From Oscillospiraceae bacterium (GTDB lineage Bacteria; Bacillota_A; Clostridia; Oscillospirales; Ruminococcaceae): 5,854 nt of DNA. The notes under the pieces were generated by a model, which saw only the letters and a program-made list of their open reading frames with translations, had not been told where the DNA came from and searched no databases. The stretch spans positions 1-5,854 of the forward strand of contig JAFSHE010000176.1 of NCBI GenBank assembly GCA_017440445.1, read 5' to 3'. Below, piece after piece: positions 4,383 through 5,854 of this stretch (positions are counted from its first letter, which is position 1; each line of letters begins with the position of its first letter). The position numbers and the translations under genes are program-made.

Positions 4383-5854
4383 GGCAGATGTCACCTCCTA
4401 CACACTTAGATACACCGCAATTCGAACACTTTTCACGGCAATTGGGAGTGGACACCTCATCATGGGCACGTTTATTCTCCTTAATAAGGAATTCACGGCT
4501 CACGAGCATATTGATGTGACTCCACGGAGCTATCTCATCATACGAACGCTTGCGGTTAGCATAGAACGACATATCAAGTCCGCACTCGGAAAAGGCCTCC
4601 TGCCACTTGCTGAAATCGAAATACTCGTCCCAGCCATCAAGCTTACAGCCTTTCTTCCACGCAAGATAGACCGCTTTTCCTACACGGCGGTCGCCTCTTG
4701 CAAGAACAGCCTCAAGCAAAGATGTATCATACTTCGACCAGCTGATAGATATCTTCTTGTCGTTGGCAACAGAAATAAGGTGCTTCTGACGCTGTTTTAT
4801 ACTCTCCTCGTCAAGCTGTGGCTCGAACTCGAAGGGTGTAAAGGGCTTGGGGATAAATGTTGACAACGATATTGATACACTGACGGGTCTGCCCTTCTTA
4901 CGGTTGGGATTAGCATAGAACTGCTCGATAACAGCCTTTGCAAGGTTATATATACCCTCAATATCCTCAATAGTTTCAGTGGGAAGTCCCAGCATAAAAT
5001 ACAGCTTGATGTTGGTATATCCACCCTCAAAGGCTATCTTCACGCTGTCAAGCACATTCTGTTCGGTGACGTTCTTGTTGATAACATCACGCAGACGCTG
5101 TGTTCCCGCCTCGGGTGCAAAGGTAAGACCGCTTTTTCGGACGTCTGTTATCTTCTTCAGCACCTCGTCACTGAAACGGTCAACTCTGAGTGACGGAAGC
5201 GACAGATTGATATCGTTCTTACTGGTGTACTCAGTAAGGTCTGTAAGCAATCCCTCGATATCCTTGTAATCGCTTGTGGAAAGCGATGACAGCGATACTT
5301 CATCATAGCCTGTATTCTCGCAAAGGCATTTTGTCTGCTGAAGTACGGTCTGCTTGTCCTTTTCACGGAAAGGACGATATATAAAGCCCGCCTGACAGAA
5401 GCGACAGCCTCTGATACAGCCACGAAGGACCTCAACAACTGCCCTGTCATGAACAATGTTACAAAAAGGCACTACAAAATTCTCAGGTGCGTACACCTTG
5501 TCAAAATCCTTGATTATGCGCTTGGTAACCTGTTCAGGTGCGTTCTCTTTAGCTGTTATGGACTTTACAGTACCATCTTCATTGTATGAAATATCATAAA
5601 GCGAGGGAACATATACGCCCTCTATCTGCGCTGCACGGCGGAGGAACTCGCTCTTTGTAGCATTTTCCTTCTTGCACTGCTCCATAAGGCGCATTACCTC
5701 AAGGTTCATCTCCTCGCCCTCGCCAATGAAGAAAAGGTCGAAGAAATCCGCAAGAGGCTCCGCATTACATACGCAAGGACCGCCACCACATACGATGGGA
5801 GTAAGCTCTGATCTTTCAGATGCAAGAACAGGAAGTCCCGCAAGGTCAAGCATG
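4369..5854 (-). CDS. TIGR03960-type B12-binding-domain radical SAM protein, partial: N-terminus lies beyond the right edge
   Basis: A cytoplasmic iron-sulfur enzyme of unknown reaction, expected to cleave S-adenosylmethionine to a 5'-deoxyadenosyl radical. The reading frame is open to the right edge. ATG 5853 is only the first Met in view and not the likely start, since the visible sequence opens inside the N-terminal B12-binding-like region (PIVCGGGPCVCNAEPLADFFD, then FIGEGEE). Counted from that Met, the [4Fe-4S] motif CxxxCxxC is Cys146, Cys150 and Cys153 in RGCIRGCRFCQAG. The radical SAM barrel continues with EVSLSSLSTSDY, TFAPEAGTQRLRDVINK and KLYFMLGLPTET. A C-terminal cluster of five cysteines (472, 476, 479, 484, 490) could bind a second metal centre. 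The 494 visible residues compare with roughly 600 in unfused relatives. The next gene, a DUF2344 partner, overlaps its end, so the two probably form one functional unit. Confidence 0.93.
   Translation of the reverse strand, partial: MLDLAGLPVLASERSELTPIVCGGGPCVCNAEPLADFFDLFFIGEGEEMNLEVMRLMEQCKKENATKSEFLRRAAQIEGVYVPSLYDISYNEDGTVKSITAKENAPEQVTKRIIKDFDKVYAPENFVVPFCNIVHDRAVVEVLRGCIRGCRFCQAGFIYRPFREKDKQTVLQQTKCLCENTGYDEVSLSSLSTSDYKDIEGLLTDLTEYTSKNDINLSLPSLRVDRFSDEVLKKITDVRKSGLTFAPEAGTQRLRDVINKNVTEQNVLDSVKIAFEGGYTNIKLYFMLGLPTETIEDIEGIYNLAKAVIEQFYANPNRKKGRPVSVSISLSTFIPKPFTPFEFEPQLDEESIKQRQKHLISVANDKKISISWSKYDTSLLEAVLARGDRRVGKAVYLAWKKGCKLDGWDEYFDFSKWQEAFSECGLDMSFYANRKRSYDEIAPWSHINMLVSREFLIKENKRAHDEVSTPNCREKCSNCGVSKCVGGDICRAIR
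4394..4399 (-). promoter_or_regulatory. Ribosome binding site that decides the DUF2344 start
   Basis: A perfect AGGAGG lies inside the last codons of the radical SAM gene. It directly touches the first possible GTG (4394) and is 11 nt from the next in-frame GTG (4382), so the later one is favoured. Embedding the site in the upstream coding region fits translational coupling. Confidence 0.7.

Noticed and set aside
4246..4863. Plus-strand open frame of 205 codons
   Set aside because: It is antisense to the C-terminal part of the radical SAM protein and the start of DUF2344, both confidently identified.

Overview
The window looks like chromosome of a fermentative, anaerobic, low-to-moderate-GC Firmicute, most likely a Ruminococcus-like member of the Oscillospiraceae. 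The grounds are a class III (oxygen-sensitive, glycyl-radical) ribonucleotide reductase, a DUF4358 lipoprotein, strong AGGAGG-type ribosome binding sites and sigma-A promoters. Every gene I can support lies on the minus strand, so the biological order runs from high to low coordinates. There is no sign of a mobile element, CRISPR array, tRNA or rRNA.

Right part (5854 to 3753): the 3' portion of a TIGR03960-type radical SAM protein, whose N-terminus lies beyond the right edge, overlaps the start of a DUF2344/TIGR03936 radical-SAM-associated protein. In many bacteria these two are fused or adjacent, and they often precede ribonuclease G and the L21/L27 ribosomal protein genes. Here the pair is followed by an unrelated operon.

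Middle (3736 to 1739): a self-contained three-gene cell-envelope operon. It has its own promoter (TTGCAT-17-TATAAT, 3708-3736) and a 16-bp perfect palindrome in the leader. Then come a membrane-anchored SGNH/GDSL hydrolase with a Thr/Ser/Pro-rich stalk, a DUF4358 lipoprotein and a small four-helix membrane protein of unknown function, and a strong intrinsic terminator (1739-1804). Short gaps (40 and 23 nt) and good ribosome binding sites suggest co-transcription. All three products are predicted to act at or outside the membrane.

Left part (1648 to 1): the gene for anaerobic ribonucleoside-triphosphate reductase, nrdD, runs off the left edge; 516 codons are visible. It has a perfect consensus promoter (TTGACA-17-TATAAT, 1620-1648). 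A near-consensus NrdR box lies in the leader (1584-1599), and a degenerate second box sits over the -10 element (1616-1631). Their 32-bp phasing is typical of NrdR-repressed nrd operons.

The window is mostly ordinary chromosome. The best leads are the NrdR control region of nrdD and the uncharacterised SGNH/DUF4358/4-TM operon with its palindromic leader.
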